A DNA stretch of 64,000 nt. It comes from Saccharicrinis sp963667815 (GTDB taxonomy: Bacteria; Bacteroidota; Bacteroidia; Bacteroidales; Marinilabiliaceae). Positions 1 through 8,472 of this stretch are shown piece by piece. The translations under genes were made by a program, and so were the position numbers. A model generated the notes under the pieces. That model saw nothing but the letters and a program-made list of their open reading frames with translations. It searched no databases and had not been told where the DNA came from. The stretch lies in NCBI GenBank assembly GCA_963667815.1, contig OY764021.1; one strand, given 5' to 3'. The number at the start of each line of letters is the position of its first letter. The stretch's first letter is position 1.

Positions 1-473
1 ACCTTGATGCCGTTGAAAATGCTAAAAAGGCATTGTCACAATCGTGCAACATTTATGCAGATACCACAATGATTACAGCCGGTGTAAGCAAACCTTCTTT
101 ATCAAAATTAGGATGTGAAATCAACTGTTTTGTTCATAATCCTGATGTTATTGAAACTGCAAAAGCAAAAGGCATTACCCGTTCAATTTGTGGTATTGAT
201 AAAGCGTCAGAAGATGAATCATATAAAATATTTGTCATTGGAAATGCTCCTACCGCTTTGGTTCGCATCTGTGAATTAGCTAAAGAAGGTAAAATAAAAC
301 CGGATTTAGTCATTGGTGTTCCTGTAGGATTTGTAGGCGCTGCTGAATCCAAACAAATGCTTAAAGAATCTGGTCTGCCCTACATGATCATTCGTGGTCG
401 AAAAGGTGGCAGTACTGTAGGTGTAGCTATTTTAAATGCATTGTTGTACGATGTAACAAATCGTAAGATTTAG
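1..473 (+). CDS. cbiC: Precorrin-8X/cobalt-precorrin-8 methylmutase, 5' end outside window
   Basis: Moves the C11 methyl to C12 to form (cobalt-)hydrogenobyrinate/cobyrinate, the last ring rearrangement of corrin synthesis; cytoplasmic. The reading frame is open from base 3 (LDAVENAKKAL) into the window, so the gene starts upstream; an internal TTG at 33 is not the real start. About 156 of the usual roughly 210 residues are visible. Family signatures seen: ADTTMITAGV, GNAPTALVRI, GVPVGFVGAAESK and RGRKGGSTV near the C-terminus. The catalytic histidine should lie in the missing N-terminal part. It is the first visible gene of a same-strand cbi series, which supports the call. Confidence 0.95.
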   Translation, partial: LDAVENAKKALSQSCNIYADTTMITAGVSKPSLSKLGCEINCFVHNPDVIETAKAKGITRSICGIDKASEDESYKIFVIGNAPTALVRICELAKEGKIKPDLVIGVPVGFVGAAESKQMLKESGLPYMIIRGRKGGSTVGVAILNALLYDVTNRKI

Positions 474-970
474 GAAACAATTATATACAAAGGCTGAAAG
501 CCTTGTACATCACAACTTGGGGCATCGCCCACTTGTGTTCAAAAATTGAATGTAAGAGAATTACAATTTATTAAAATGATGCCAGAGGCATCACATATTT
601 ATAGAATAGTCCTATAACAGATAAATTGACTCCAGAGGAGTCACATGTACAATAGATATTGGGATTGCGGTTCGACTCCGCTGGAGTCGATTTATGTTTA
701 TAACGTATTTCTATAAACATGTAACCCCTCTGGGGTTAATAGATAAATAAAGTTAATTATATCTTTTCGAACACTAGAGGGCGTTGCCACAAGAGACTTA
801 ACGTCATGCTTATTCAGGCTGTATGTCTGATACTTATATTAATTGTTTCAGGCCTACAGCCTGAGATTTACTTGGTGCCTAATTACACGGGGCGTTGCCC
901 CTTGCTTTGATGTTTCAGGCTTTCAGCCTTTTGATTCTAGAGAATTAACATTGAAAAAGAAGTTTATTAA
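474..970. repeat. Intergenic array of short perfect hairpins between cbiC and cbiD
   Basis: No gene is seen in these 497 bases. They hold a string of small inverted repeats, mostly 4-8 bp stems around 3-nt loops: 490-504 (aaggct/agcctt), 520-530 (gggc/gccc), 578-592 (gatgcc/ggcatc), 627-643 (tgactcc/ggagtca), 672-690 (tcgactcc/ggagtcga), 722-738 (taacccc/ggggtta), 848-864 (tcaggc/gcctga, 5-nt loop), 889-901 (ggggc/gcccc) and 917-929 (aggct/agcct). A longer repeat (atgtttata at 694-702, tataaacat at 712-720) spans two of them. The hairpins are AT-spaced and would be transcribed with the operon. They resemble REP-like intergenic palindromes; the function is unknown. Confidence 0.85.
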
Positions 971-2080
971 ATGATTTCTAAAGAAAAAGAACATAAAGAA
1001 CTCAAAAACGGATTAACAACAGGAACTTGTGCTTCCGCTGTTGCAAAGGCTGCGGTGTACATGTTGGTGAATCAACAAATGATTAAGCACGTTACTGTTA
1101 CACTGCCTTCTGGTTCTGAGGTTATTTTAGAAATCAACGATAGTTCCATCAATACAAACCAGGCACAATGCGCCACCATTAAAGATGCCGGTGATGATCC
1201 GGATATTACGCATGGTGCAACTTTTTGTGCTTCGGCGAAGTTTATTGATGGAAATGAAATTAAAATCATTGGAGGAAAAGGAATTGGTAGAGTAACAAAA
1301 CCAGGCTTAGCGGTTGAAGTGGGAAAACCAGCCATTAATCCGGTTCCTCTAAAAATGATTCAGCAGTCCATTGCAGATGTACTTCCGCAAGGAAAAGGAG
1401 TAGCAGTTGAAATAAGCATTCCGGAAGGAGAAAAGCTGGCTAAAAAAACCTTTAATCCACAATTGGGTATAGTTGGTGGATTATCTGTATTGGGCACAAC
1501 CGGAATTGTAAAACCCATGTCAGAAGAGGCTTTAAAAGATTCATTGGTAGTAAAGCTAAACCAAATTGAGGCATACGGATTTAAGGAAGCCATTTTCTCA
1601 CCAGGAAATTACAGTACTTCTTTTTCAAAAGAGAATCTAAATATCAACGAAGAATGGGTGGTGTTGACCTCAAACTACATTGGATTTATGCTGGAACAGG
1701 CTATCATCCGAAATTTCAATAAAGTGGTAATTGTTGGTCACCTGGGCAAACTCATAAAAATTGCCGGAGGTATTTTTCACACTCATAGCAGAATTGCTGA
1801 TGCACGTAATGAAATCATGGCTTCGCACTATTTTAAGTTCAGTAAAGATGTAGAAGGCTTTGATCTGATCATGCAATCCAACACCACTGAAGAAGCCATT
1901 TCATTTGTGAAGGATTTAGCGTTCTGGAATTACCTGGCTAATACCATGAAAAAGCGAGCTGAATTATACTGTCATGGAGATCTGGAAGTAGAAATTGTGT
2001 TGCTATCACAAAAAGCCGGTTTGCTTGCTACAACCAGTCAGGCTTTATCCACCATTAACCATATTCATGATGGAAAATAA
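971..2080 (+). CDS. cbiD: Cobalt-precorrin-5B C1-methyltransferase
   Basis: Adds the C1 methyl in the anaerobic, cobalt-early branch; this is the diagnostic enzyme for that branch (the aerobic route uses CobF). The 369 residues are typical for CbiD. The N-terminal signature GLTTGTCASAVAKAA lies at residues 14-28. Other conserved stretches are DAGDDPDITHGA and GGKGIGRVTKPGL, followed by a SAM-site-like VVIVGHLGKLIKIAGGIFHT. The ATG at 971 is the first in frame and the motif follows at the expected distance. The 3' end overlaps the start of cbiE by 11-14 bases, which suggests translational coupling. Confidence 0.96.
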   Translation: MISKEKEHKELKNGLTTGTCASAVAKAAVYMLVNQQMIKHVTVTLPSGSEVILEINDSSINTNQAQCATIKDAGDDPDITHGATFCASAKFIDGNEIKIIGGKGIGRVTKPGLAVEVGKPAINPVPLKMIQQSIADVLPQGKGVAVEISIPEGEKLAKKTFNPQLGIVGGLSVLGTTGIVKPMSEEALKDSLVVKLNQIEAYGFKEAIFSPGNYSTSFSKENLNINEEWVVLTSNYIGFMLEQAIIRNFNKVVIVGHLGKLIKIAGGIFHTHSRIADARNEIMASHYFKFSKDVEGFDLIMQSNTTEEAISFVKDLAFWNYLANTMKKRAELYCHGDLEVEIVLLSQKAGLLATTSQALSTINHIHDGK

Positions 2081-2723
2081 TCATAACCATATATATATCT
2101 GTGGCATTGGCCCCGGCCATCCGGATTACATTTCTCCTGTTGTGCATAAAAAGGTAGAAAATGCTGACATCCTTATTGGAGGAAGCCGCCATCTGGAAAT
2201 TTTTAGTGACTATAAAAAGGATTGTTTTCTATTTACAGGGAGCTTATCTGCATTAAAAGCTAAGATGGAATCTCTGCAAAATAAAACTATTGTGGTGCTG
2301 GTTTCAGGCGATACAGGATTTTATTCCCTCCGTCGATATATTCAAAGTGCTTTTCCTGATGCAGCCATTGAATTAATCCCCGGATTAAGCTCCTATCAGT
2401 ATTTGTATGCAAAGGTAGGTTTGGGCTACGAAAATGCATTGAAAGCTTCGTTACACGGCAAGGAATTAGATTTTTTACAAGCTGTTGAAACCTATGATTC
2501 TGTTTTTCTGCTTACCGACAAAAAGCAAAACTGGAAATGGATTGCTGAACAATTAGCAAACGCAGGTTATGGTGATTACAACTATTACATAGGCATACAC
2601 CTCTCCTACCCTGATGAAAAAATTATTTGCACCACAGCTGAAGAAGCACTGAATTTAAATGAAGATTATAATTTAAGTTGTGTAATTGTTGAAAAGGTTA
2701 AAGGTGGAAAGGTTAAGGGCTAA
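2067..2723 (+). CDS. cbiE: Cobalt-precorrin-7 C5-methyltransferase
   Basis: SAM-dependent tetrapyrrole methylase for the C5 position. The open frame extends back to 1995 inside cbiD, but the homologous protein begins at one of two adjacent ATGs (2067 or 2070), giving MENNHNHIYICGIGPGHPDY. GIGPGHPDY is the class III methyltransferase N-terminal loop and LVSGDTGFYSL the second conserved loop. Length from ATG 2067 is 218 residues, usual for a stand-alone CbiE. In many organisms CbiE is fused to CbiT (CobL-like); here they are separate genes 148 bp apart. The C-terminus ends in a low-complexity EKVKGGKVKG tail. Confidence 0.93.
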   Translation: MMENNHNHIYICGIGPGHPDYISPVVHKKVENADILIGGSRHLEIFSDYKKDCFLFTGSLSALKAKMESLQNKTIVVLVSGDTGFYSLRRYIQSAFPDAAIELIPGLSSYQYLYAKVGLGYENALKASLHGKELDFLQAVETYDSVFLLTDKKQNWKWIAEQLANAGYGDYNYYIGIHLSYPDEKIICTTAEEALNLNEDYNLSCVIVEKVKGGKVKG

Positions 2724-2793
2724 AGGGTAAATAGATCTTTAGGCTAATAGGTTATTAGGTTGGTAGATCATTATTAAATAAAAGATTAAATAT

Positions 2794-2808
2794 AGGCCTG
2801 AAGGGCCT
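2794..2808. repeat. Small hairpin in the cbiE-cbiT gap
   Basis: aggcc (2794-2798) and ggcct (2804-2808) form a 5-bp stem around tgaag. It matches the GGC-type stems of the larger arrays at 474-970, so it is probably a solitary member of the same repeat class. The 148-bp gap otherwise holds AT-rich sequence without an evident gene. Confidence 0.5.
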
Positions 2809-2871
2809 GCATCAAACAGCCCTGTGTGTTATCCCTGGGAAATAGAATTTGATGTATTGAAGAATTAAAAA

Positions 2872-3426
2872 ATGAAAGATTCAGCATTTATACGTGGGAA
2901 TGTTCCCATGACAAAAGAAGAAATAAGAACATTGGTTTTGAGTAAACTGGAGCTTCAGTCTACCGATAATATGATGGATATTGGTGTTGGAACGGGTTCT
3001 GTTTCTATTGAAGCTGCACTATTTCTTAAAGAAGGAAAAGTAATTGGCATTGAACACAAGGAAGATGCTGTAGATTTAATACATCAAAACATAGAAAAGT
3101 TCAAGATCAATAACCTTTCTGTAGTGCATCATAAAGCTCCAGAAGGAATGGATGAAGTCTCTTCATGCAATAAATTTTTTATAGGCGGAAGTGGTGGTAA
3201 CCTGACTGATATTTTGGACCTTATAAAAACAAAGGCTCAAAAAAATAGCATTGTTGTAGTTACTGCCATTGTTTTAGATACGATGATTAAAGCCTATGAA
3301 TATTTTAAAAACAATGAGATTGATTTTGAACTGATACAGGTTGGCGTAAACAAAATTGATACCTCACGAAAAGTAGCCATGCTAACAGCTCAAAACCCAA
3401 TTTTTATTCTAACTGCAAAGTTTTAA
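2872..3426 (+). CDS. cbiT: Cobalt-precorrin-6B C15-methyltransferase (decarboxylating)
   Basis: Methylates C15 and decarboxylates the C12 acetate side chain. The 184-residue protein is a Rossmann-type methyltransferase, unlike the other ring methylases here. It begins RGNVPMTKEEIR, typical of CbiT, followed by the SAM motif DIGVGTGSVSIEAA at about residues 39-52 and FIGGSGGNLTDIL at about 103-115. It is followed after 5 bp by cbiL, so co-transcription is likely. Nothing abnormal is seen. Confidence 0.95.
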   Translation: MKDSAFIRGNVPMTKEEIRTLVLSKLELQSTDNMMDIGVGTGSVSIEAALFLKEGKVIGIEHKEDAVDLIHQNIEKFKINNLSVVHHKAPEGMDEVSSCNKFFIGGSGGNLTDILDLIKTKAQKNSIVVVTAIVLDTMIKAYEYFKNNEIDFELIQVGVNKIDTSRKVAMLTAQNPIFILTAKF

Positions 3427-3431
3427 ACGGA

Positions 3432-4130
3432 ATGAACAAACAAAACAAAGGTAAATTATATGGCGTTGGTATTGGTCCGGGCGATCCGGATTTGTTAACG
3501 CTCAAAGCAGTAAAAGCAATTGGCCAAGCTGACATTATTTGTGTACCTAAATCTAAAGAACAGGCAAGTACAGCATTAGCTATTGTCAATGCTTTTATCG
3601 ATGAAAATGCTTTCATCGAATACATGACCTTCCCCATGTCGAAGGATGTCAATGTGCGTATTGAAGCGCGTAAACAAAATGCGTTGCTTATTGAAAAGCA
3701 TCTTGATGAAGGTAAAAACATTGCCTTCTTAACATTAGGAGATCCAATGCTTTATAGCACCTACAGCTATATACTGGAGTATCTTAATACCGATTTTGAA
3801 ATTGAAACCATACCGGGTATTTATTCCTTTGCTGCTATTAGTAGCTTACTCAACTTGCCATTATGTAAGGATAATGATCAATTAAGTGTAATTGGCTCCT
3901 TTGATAAAAATGCATCAGGAGTGCTTGAATTATCTGACACTACTGTGTGCATGAAAATATCAAGATACAAAACCCAATTATACGATTTCCTTGCCAATCA
4001 TCCTCAATACAACTTTGTAATGATTACAGAAGCAGGAAAAGAAATGCAGCAGGTTTATAAAAGTATTGAGATTTTAAAAGAGGAAGTACCTTATTTTTCA
4101 ACAGCCATTATTCAAAAAAACAAAAACTAA
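3432..4130 (+). CDS. cbiL: Cobalt-factor II C20-methyltransferase
   Basis: First methylation of the ring, at C20 of cobalt-sirohydrochlorin (factor II). The protein has 232 residues and the class III tetrapyrrole methylase layout: GVGIGPGDPDLLTLKAVKAI at residues 11-30, LTLGDPMLYSTYSYI at about 101-115 and PGIYSFAAIS further on. The stretch ICVPKSKEQASTA after the first loop is characteristic of CbiL/CobI and separates it from CbiF and CbiH in the same operon. cbiF follows after 4 bp. Confidence 0.94.
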   Translation: MNKQNKGKLYGVGIGPGDPDLLTLKAVKAIGQADIICVPKSKEQASTALAIVNAFIDENAFIEYMTFPMSKDVNVRIEARKQNALLIEKHLDEGKNIAFLTLGDPMLYSTYSYILEYLNTDFEIETIPGIYSFAAISSLLNLPLCKDNDQLSVIGSFDKNASGVLELSDTTVCMKISRYKTQLYDFLANHPQYNFVMITEAGKEMQQVYKSIEILKEEVPYFSTAIIQKNKN

Positions 4131-4134
4131 AAAT

Positions 4135-4884
4135 ATGATAACATTTATTGGAGCCGGACCTGGGGATCCGGAATTAATTACAGTAAAAGGATTAAAAGCG
4201 ATTCAACAGGCTGATGTCATTATTTATGCAGGATCTCTTGTACCAAAAGCTGTGATTGAGGATCACAAACCGGAAGCTCAAATTCACAATAGTGCTACTA
4301 TGGATTTGGAATCTATTATAGATACTATGAAAACGGCTTATGAGCAAGGAAAATCTGTGGCTCGTGTTCATACCGGCGATCCATCTATTTATGGATCAAT
4401 CCGTGAGCAAATTGAAGAGTTAGATAAGTTAAATATTCCTCATACTGTTATTCCAGGTGTAAGTTCTTTTGTGGCAACTGCCGCAGCTTTACAACGCGAA
4501 TTTACTGTTCCAGGTATTTCGCAAACAGTGATTTGTACACGTATGGAAGGTCGTACTCCGGTTCCTGAATTGGAAAAAATCGAATTACTGGCTTCGCATA
4601 AAACTTCCATGGCTATTTTCCTTACCGTGGGAATGATTGATCAGCTGGTTGAAAAACTGACGATTCATTATGCAGAAACAACACCAATAGCTGTTGTTCA
4701 AAGAGCAAGTTGGCCCGATCAAATCATTGTAAAAGGTACTTTAAATACAATTGCTGCTAAAGTTAAAGAAGCCGGTATTACAAAAACTGCCATGATTTTA
4801 GTAGGTGATTTCCTTGGCGATGAATTTGAGAATTCATTGTTATATGCATCTCACTTTACACATGAGTATAGAAAGGGAAAATAA
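4135..4884 (+). CDS. cbiF: Cobalt-precorrin-4 C11-methyltransferase
   Basis: Transfers a methyl group from SAM to C11 of cobalt-precorrin-4. The 249 residues contain IGAGPGDPELITVKGLKAI at 5-23, YAGSLVPKAV at 31-40 (typical CbiF/CobM), HTGDPSIYGSI at 79-89 and PGVSSF a little later. The last 10 residues are charged. It lies 4 bp after cbiL and is followed by a 371-bp gap with hairpin repeats before cbiG, so the next gene may be expressed at a different level. Confidence 0.95.
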   Translation: MITFIGAGPGDPELITVKGLKAIQQADVIIYAGSLVPKAVIEDHKPEAQIHNSATMDLESIIDTMKTAYEQGKSVARVHTGDPSIYGSIREQIEELDKLNIPHTVIPGVSSFVATAAALQREFTVPGISQTVICTRMEGRTPVPELEKIELLASHKTSMAIFLTVGMIDQLVEKLTIHYAETTPIAVVQRASWPDQIIVKGTLNTIAAKVKEAGITKTAMILVGDFLGDEFENSLLYASHFTHEYRKGK

Positions 4885-5255
4885 GGATAAAGGATACAAG
4901 GTTAAAAACACGGAGAAAGGAGAAAGGGATTAAGAAAAGTTTTACTCTCGAGTATCCCCAAAAGAAGTTGAAAGATTAATTATCAGATACGAATGTATAA
5001 TTAACCCCAGCGGGGTTTCATGTTTATAGAAAAACGATAAGAATACACTACGACTCCAGCGGAGTCGTACATTGATGAAAAATTGTTGTAAGTGTGACTC
5101 CGCTGGAGTCAATATATTTATCATAGAACATTGCTATAATCATGCGATACCTCCGGTATCATTTTAACTGATTACTATTGACTGAATCTCTTTTTCAACA
5201 AGAAATGTACTCCTTGCTCCTTGCTCCAAGCCATTAAAGACTAACAAATAACAAC
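4885..5255. repeat. Second hairpin array, between cbiF and cbiG
   Basis: No gene is seen. Four evenly spaced perfect palindromes with 3-nt loops occur: 5003-5017 (aacccc/ggggtt), 5050-5068 (acgactcc/ggagtcgt), 5095-5111 (tgactcc/ggagtca) and 5146-5160 (gatacc/ggtatc). Their centres are about 44-50 bp apart. Stems and the intervening words (tgtttataga, ctataat) are shared with the array at 474-970, which points to one repeat family present twice within the same operon. Confidence 0.85.
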
Positions 5256-6278
5256 ATGAACACAGCCATCATATCAATTAGCAAACAAGGGAATCTATTG
5301 GCTTCCAGAATAGGAAATCAATTGGATCATTCAGCATGCTATACGCTGGCCAAATGGGAACAGGAAGGTTTTCTTCCCATTGAAGGAAAACTGGGTGATT
5401 TTTGCGAAACCTTGTTTAAAAAATACGATGCACTGGTATTTATCATGGCTTCAGGCATTGTGGTTAGAAGTATTGCGCCCTGGATCAAAAGCAAAACAAG
5501 CGATCCTGCCGTAGTGGTTATTGACGACAGAGGACAACATGTGATCAGTTTGTTGAGTGGACATTTAGGTGGTGCCAATGCATTGACTTTAAAAATTGCA
5601 GCCGCTATAAATGCACATCCTGTTATAACTACAGCTTCCGATGTAAACAATCTGCCATCTGTGGATATGCTTGCAAAAGAACATGGATTAATCATTGACT
5701 CCATGAAAGATGCCACCACCATTACAGCTATGATTGTAAACGGGGAGAATGTTGTTTTAGAAGATCCTTATCATATCATCCAAAATGATATTCTGCCTAT
5801 AAAACAAGGTGATAAGAGTGGATCTGTTATCGTTTCAAACCATCTGTTGATTAATACCGACAAACCATTTGTAAAGTTGATTCCACAAAATATCATATTG
5901 GGCATTGGCTGTAAAAAAGATACAGGTAGTCTCTCTTTATGGGAATTCATAATAGATAACCTGAAGGAATTAAACATCGACTTACAAAGTATAAAAGCCA
6001 TTGCATCCATTGATGTTAAATCTGATGAAAAAGCCATTTTAGATGCCGCTTTAAGATTGGAATGTAACACTACCTTTTATGCTGCCGAACAGCTTCAAGA
6101 GGTAGATCATTTATTTGAAGGATCAGACTTTGTAAAATCAACGGTAGGTGTAGCATCTGTTAGCACAACAGCAGCCTATACAGCAGGAAACAAAAACGGA
6201 AGGTTTTTATTGGAAAAGAAGAAAAGAGATGGCATGACGCTTTCAGTGTTTGAGCAATTTATTGGTGCAAGTTTATAA
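5256..6278 (+). CDS. cbiG: Cobalt-precorrin-5A hydrolase
   Basis: Opens the delta-lactone of cobalt-precorrin-5A and releases acetaldehyde, the ring-contraction step of the anaerobic route. The 340 residues show the CbiG layout: an N-terminal domain with MASGIVVRSIAPWI and the conserved VIDDRGQHVISLLSGHLGG (about residues 88-106), a middle segment NLPSVDMLAKEHGL, and a C-terminal domain opening with ILGIGCKKDTGS and holding STVGVASVSTTAAY. The last codons belong to a small direct repeat that continues into the downstream gap. Confidence 0.95.
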   Translation: MNTAIISISKQGNLLASRIGNQLDHSACYTLAKWEQEGFLPIEGKLGDFCETLFKKYDALVFIMASGIVVRSIAPWIKSKTSDPAVVVIDDRGQHVISLLSGHLGGANALTLKIAAAINAHPVITTASDVNNLPSVDMLAKEHGLIIDSMKDATTITAMIVNGENVVLEDPYHIIQNDILPIKQGDKSGSVIVSNHLLINTDKPFVKLIPQNIILGIGCKKDTGSLSLWEFIIDNLKELNIDLQSIKAIASIDVKSDEKAILDAALRLECNTTFYAAEQLQEVDHLFEGSDFVKSTVGVASVSTTAAYTAGNKNGRFLLEKKKRDGMTLSVFEQFIGASL

Positions 6279-6341
6279 CGTTTTTTGTTAGCTGGTGCAA
6301 GTTTATGCGGTTTGCTGGTGTTAGTTTGTAACTCGTACCTT
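6262..6341. repeat. Imperfect direct repeats over the cbiG stop codon
   Basis: The word ttggtgcaagtttataacg at the end of cbiG recurs as ctggtgcaagtttatgcgg and, more diverged, as ctggtgttagtttgtaac within the next 75 bases. This looks like a local tandem duplication of the gene's 3' end. The copies after the stop are not coding. Confidence 0.6.
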
Positions 6342-6376
6342 ATAAGTTTTATAGTAAAAAAAGAAAATAATAAATA

Positions 6377-7111
6377 ATGAACGGAAAAATATACGTAGTT
6401 GGAATGGGCCCGGGAGGTCAGGACCACATCACACCCAAAGCAATGGCTGCTATGCAAGGTAGCGATATTATTGCCGGGTATAAAACATACATCGACTTAG
6501 TAAAACCATTTTTAGGTGACAAAGAATTCGCTTCTTCAGGTATGAAAAAAGAAGTAGCTCGCTGTGAAGAAGTGTTGGAGCTGGCAAAAACAGGAAAAAC
6601 AGTAAGCCTAATTAGTAGTGGTGATGCCGGAATATATGGAATGGCGGGCATTATGATTGAAATTGTAGACGCTCAGAATTCAGATATTGAAGTAGAAGTT
6701 ATTCCTGGTATCAGTGCATCTATTGCCTCAGCATCTTTATTGGGTGCACCATTAATGAACGATTTTGCTACCATTAGTTTGAGCGATCTATTGACTCCCT
6801 GGGAAGTCATCATTAAAAGACTTCATGCAGCAGGAAGTGGCGACTTTGTGGTTAGTTTGTACAATCCAAGAAGTAAAACGCGTGTAAAACATCTGGATAC
6901 GGCTATTGACATTTTGTTAGAATATCAAAAACCAGAAACTCCGGTTGGAATTGTAAAACATGCCATGCGCGAACTTCAGGAAACTCAAATTACAACATTG
7001 GGCAACTTAAAAAACTGCGACATTGATATGTTTACAACTGTTATCATAGGTAACTCTCAAACCAATGTGGTAAATAATAAAATGGTTACAACAAGAGGTT
7101 ATCATATATGA
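6377..7111 (+). CDS. cbiH: Cobalt-precorrin-3 C17-methyltransferase
   Basis: Methylates C17 and drives ring contraction to cobalt-precorrin-4. The 244-residue class III methylase has VVGMGPGGQDHITPKA (residues 7-22), the CbiH/CobJ-specific IIAGYKTYIDLVKPF, ISSGDAGIYGMAG, and VVSLYNPRSKTR in the C-terminal half. It overlaps the next gene (cbiJ) by 4 bases (ATGA), so the two are translationally coupled. It is separate here, whereas some bacteria fuse it to other cbi genes. Confidence 0.95.
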   Translation: MNGKIYVVGMGPGGQDHITPKAMAAMQGSDIIAGYKTYIDLVKPFLGDKEFASSGMKKEVARCEEVLELAKTGKTVSLISSGDAGIYGMAGIMIEIVDAQNSDIEVEVIPGISASIASASLLGAPLMNDFATISLSDLLTPWEVIIKRLHAAGSGDFVVSLYNPRSKTRVKHLDTAIDILLEYQKPETPVGIVKHAMRELQETQITTLGNLKNCDIDMFTTVIIGNSQTNVVNNKMVTTRGYHI

Positions 7112-7827
7112 TTTGGGTTATTGGAGGTACAAGCGATGCCAACAAAATAGTGGAAAAGTTACTTGTTTCAGATAGTGAAATATTGGTAAGCACCACAACC
7201 ACTTATGGTTCGCAATTGGCACAAAAAAAGGGAGTAACTGTTATTCAGAAACAATTGAATAAAGAAGAAATGCAGCATCTGATCATGGATTATACTATTT
7301 CAAAAATCATTGATGCCAGTCATCCCTTTGCCCATGTTGTATCAGAAAATGCCATTGAGGTATGCATGAACAATAAAATACCTTACGTTCGATTTGAGCG
7401 TAAGGTAAAACATTATCCTGATGCAATGTATTACCAGAGTTATGAAGAGATGATTAATGCCTTAAAACAAACTAAAGGTGAAATATTACTCACCATTGGA
7501 TCAAAAAACGTGGGCCTTTTTAGTGAAATAAACGATCGGATCATTGCAAGAGTATTACCAGTTCAGGAAAGCATCTTATTATGCGAAAATGCAGGCCTAA
7601 AAGCCCATCAAATACTTGCCATGAAAGGTAGAGTTGAAACAGCTACAAATATTGCTTTAATAAAGGAATATGGTATTCAACACCTGGTAACAAAGGATTC
7701 GGGAGAAGCTGGTGGTATGGAAGAAAAGATTAATGCTGCAAAAGCATGTAATATTAAAGTTCATATTTTAGGCAGACCTAAAGTCAATTACCCTGAGATT
7801 GTTCAGGATATGGAGAAATTTGAATAA
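7108..7827 (+). CDS. cbiJ: Cobalt-precorrin-6A reductase
   Basis: NAD(P)H-dependent reduction of the macrocycle before C5/C15 methylation. The protein has 239 residues. The N-terminal nucleotide-binding start IWVIGGTSDANKIVEKL (residues 2-18) is followed by DASHPFAHVVSENAIEVC and, near the C-terminus, LVTKDSGEAGGMEEKI; all are family hallmarks of CobK/CbiJ. Last gene of the visible plus-strand cbi run; no terminator-like hairpin directly follows. Confidence 0.94.
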   Translation: MIWVIGGTSDANKIVEKLLVSDSEILVSTTTTYGSQLAQKKGVTVIQKQLNKEEMQHLIMDYTISKIIDASHPFAHVVSENAIEVCMNNKIPYVRFERKVKHYPDAMYYQSYEEMINALKQTKGEILLTIGSKNVGLFSEINDRIIARVLPVQESILLCENAGLKAHQILAMKGRVETATNIALIKEYGIQHLVTKDSGEAGGMEEKINAAKACNIKVHILGRPKVNYPEIVQDMEKFE

Positions 7828-7940
7828 ACTTAGAAAATGAAGAGATATATGTTAGTTTTTCACAATGACTTACTACTTCTAACATAACACACTCCTGCCC
7901 TATATCACAAACGGATCAGTAATATACCAAAGTGCATATA

Positions 7941-8093
7941 GATACGGATTGGGTACGGATGGTTTACGGCATCTCTGCGGGTGCTATAGACCGATGCTCA
8001 CCCGCAGCCCATCCGCAGTACACCCGCAGAAACCCGCACGTTATCCGCAGCAGGCCCGCAGCAGGTATATTGCAGGTCCGTTTACAGTCCGTT
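7941..8093. repeat. Degenerate array with an 11-bp period (tacgg then ccgca units)
   Basis: The sequence can be read as 14 consecutive units of 11 bp (one of 10). The first four carry tacgg or tgcgg at a fixed phase. Those from about 7996 carry ccgca, which starts at 8002, 8013, 8024, 8034, 8045 and 8056, i.e. spacings 11, 11, 10, 11, 11. The later units end in ccgtt. The left half is roughly the reverse complement of the right half (TGCGGGTG against CACCCGCA). It is much richer in G+C than its AT-rich surroundings and sits 3' of cbiJ, facing the 3' end of the next gene. No coding sequence is evident. Confidence 0.85.
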
Positions 8094-8265
8094 CATGCAC
8101 AGTAAAATGTCGTTTTTAACACTTTTGTGCACAATTTTTTGCCGTTTTTGGTAAAACTTGCACAATTAGCCTTAAAATAGGCATCAAAAAATAGTATGCG
8201 AAAATATTCGCATATTATTATATTCATATCTTTCAGTATATCAACACTTAACAAACCTTAAAAAG

Positions 8266-8285
8266 TAACGGTAAAATTACCGTTA
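8266..8285. promoter_or_regulatory. 9-bp perfect inverted repeat
   Basis: taacggtaa (8266-8274) and ttaccgtta (8277-8285), two bases apart, in the 645-bp gap between cbiJ and a convergent lipoprotein gene. It is followed by ttta and could be an operator-like site or a weak hairpin. Apart from this and the 11-bp array the gap shows nothing recognisable. Confidence 0.35.
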
Positions 8286-8472
8286 TTTTATCGTTCCAAG
8301 GTTTATGCTACTTTGGTTCTATCAATAAAACTAAAGATAAAAGGAAGTATGGAACAGTACTAAATGTGAGGAGTTAAAGTTGAACAAAAAACCGCGACTT
8401 ACTCCCAAAATAAGTTAAGCTTTTCCTTTTAGTATAATAAAATATTTTTCCATACTCTGATTAGTTAACACT

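Noticed and set aside
664..690. ggttcgactcc as the T-arm of a tRNA
   Set aside because: It belongs to a perfect short palindrome (672-690) and no acceptor, D or anticodon arm can be built around it.
1995..2066. Upstream start for cbiE at 1995
   Set aside because: The added 24 residues lie inside cbiD, are rich in Cys/Pro and do not match the family; the adjacent ATGs at 2067/2070 do.
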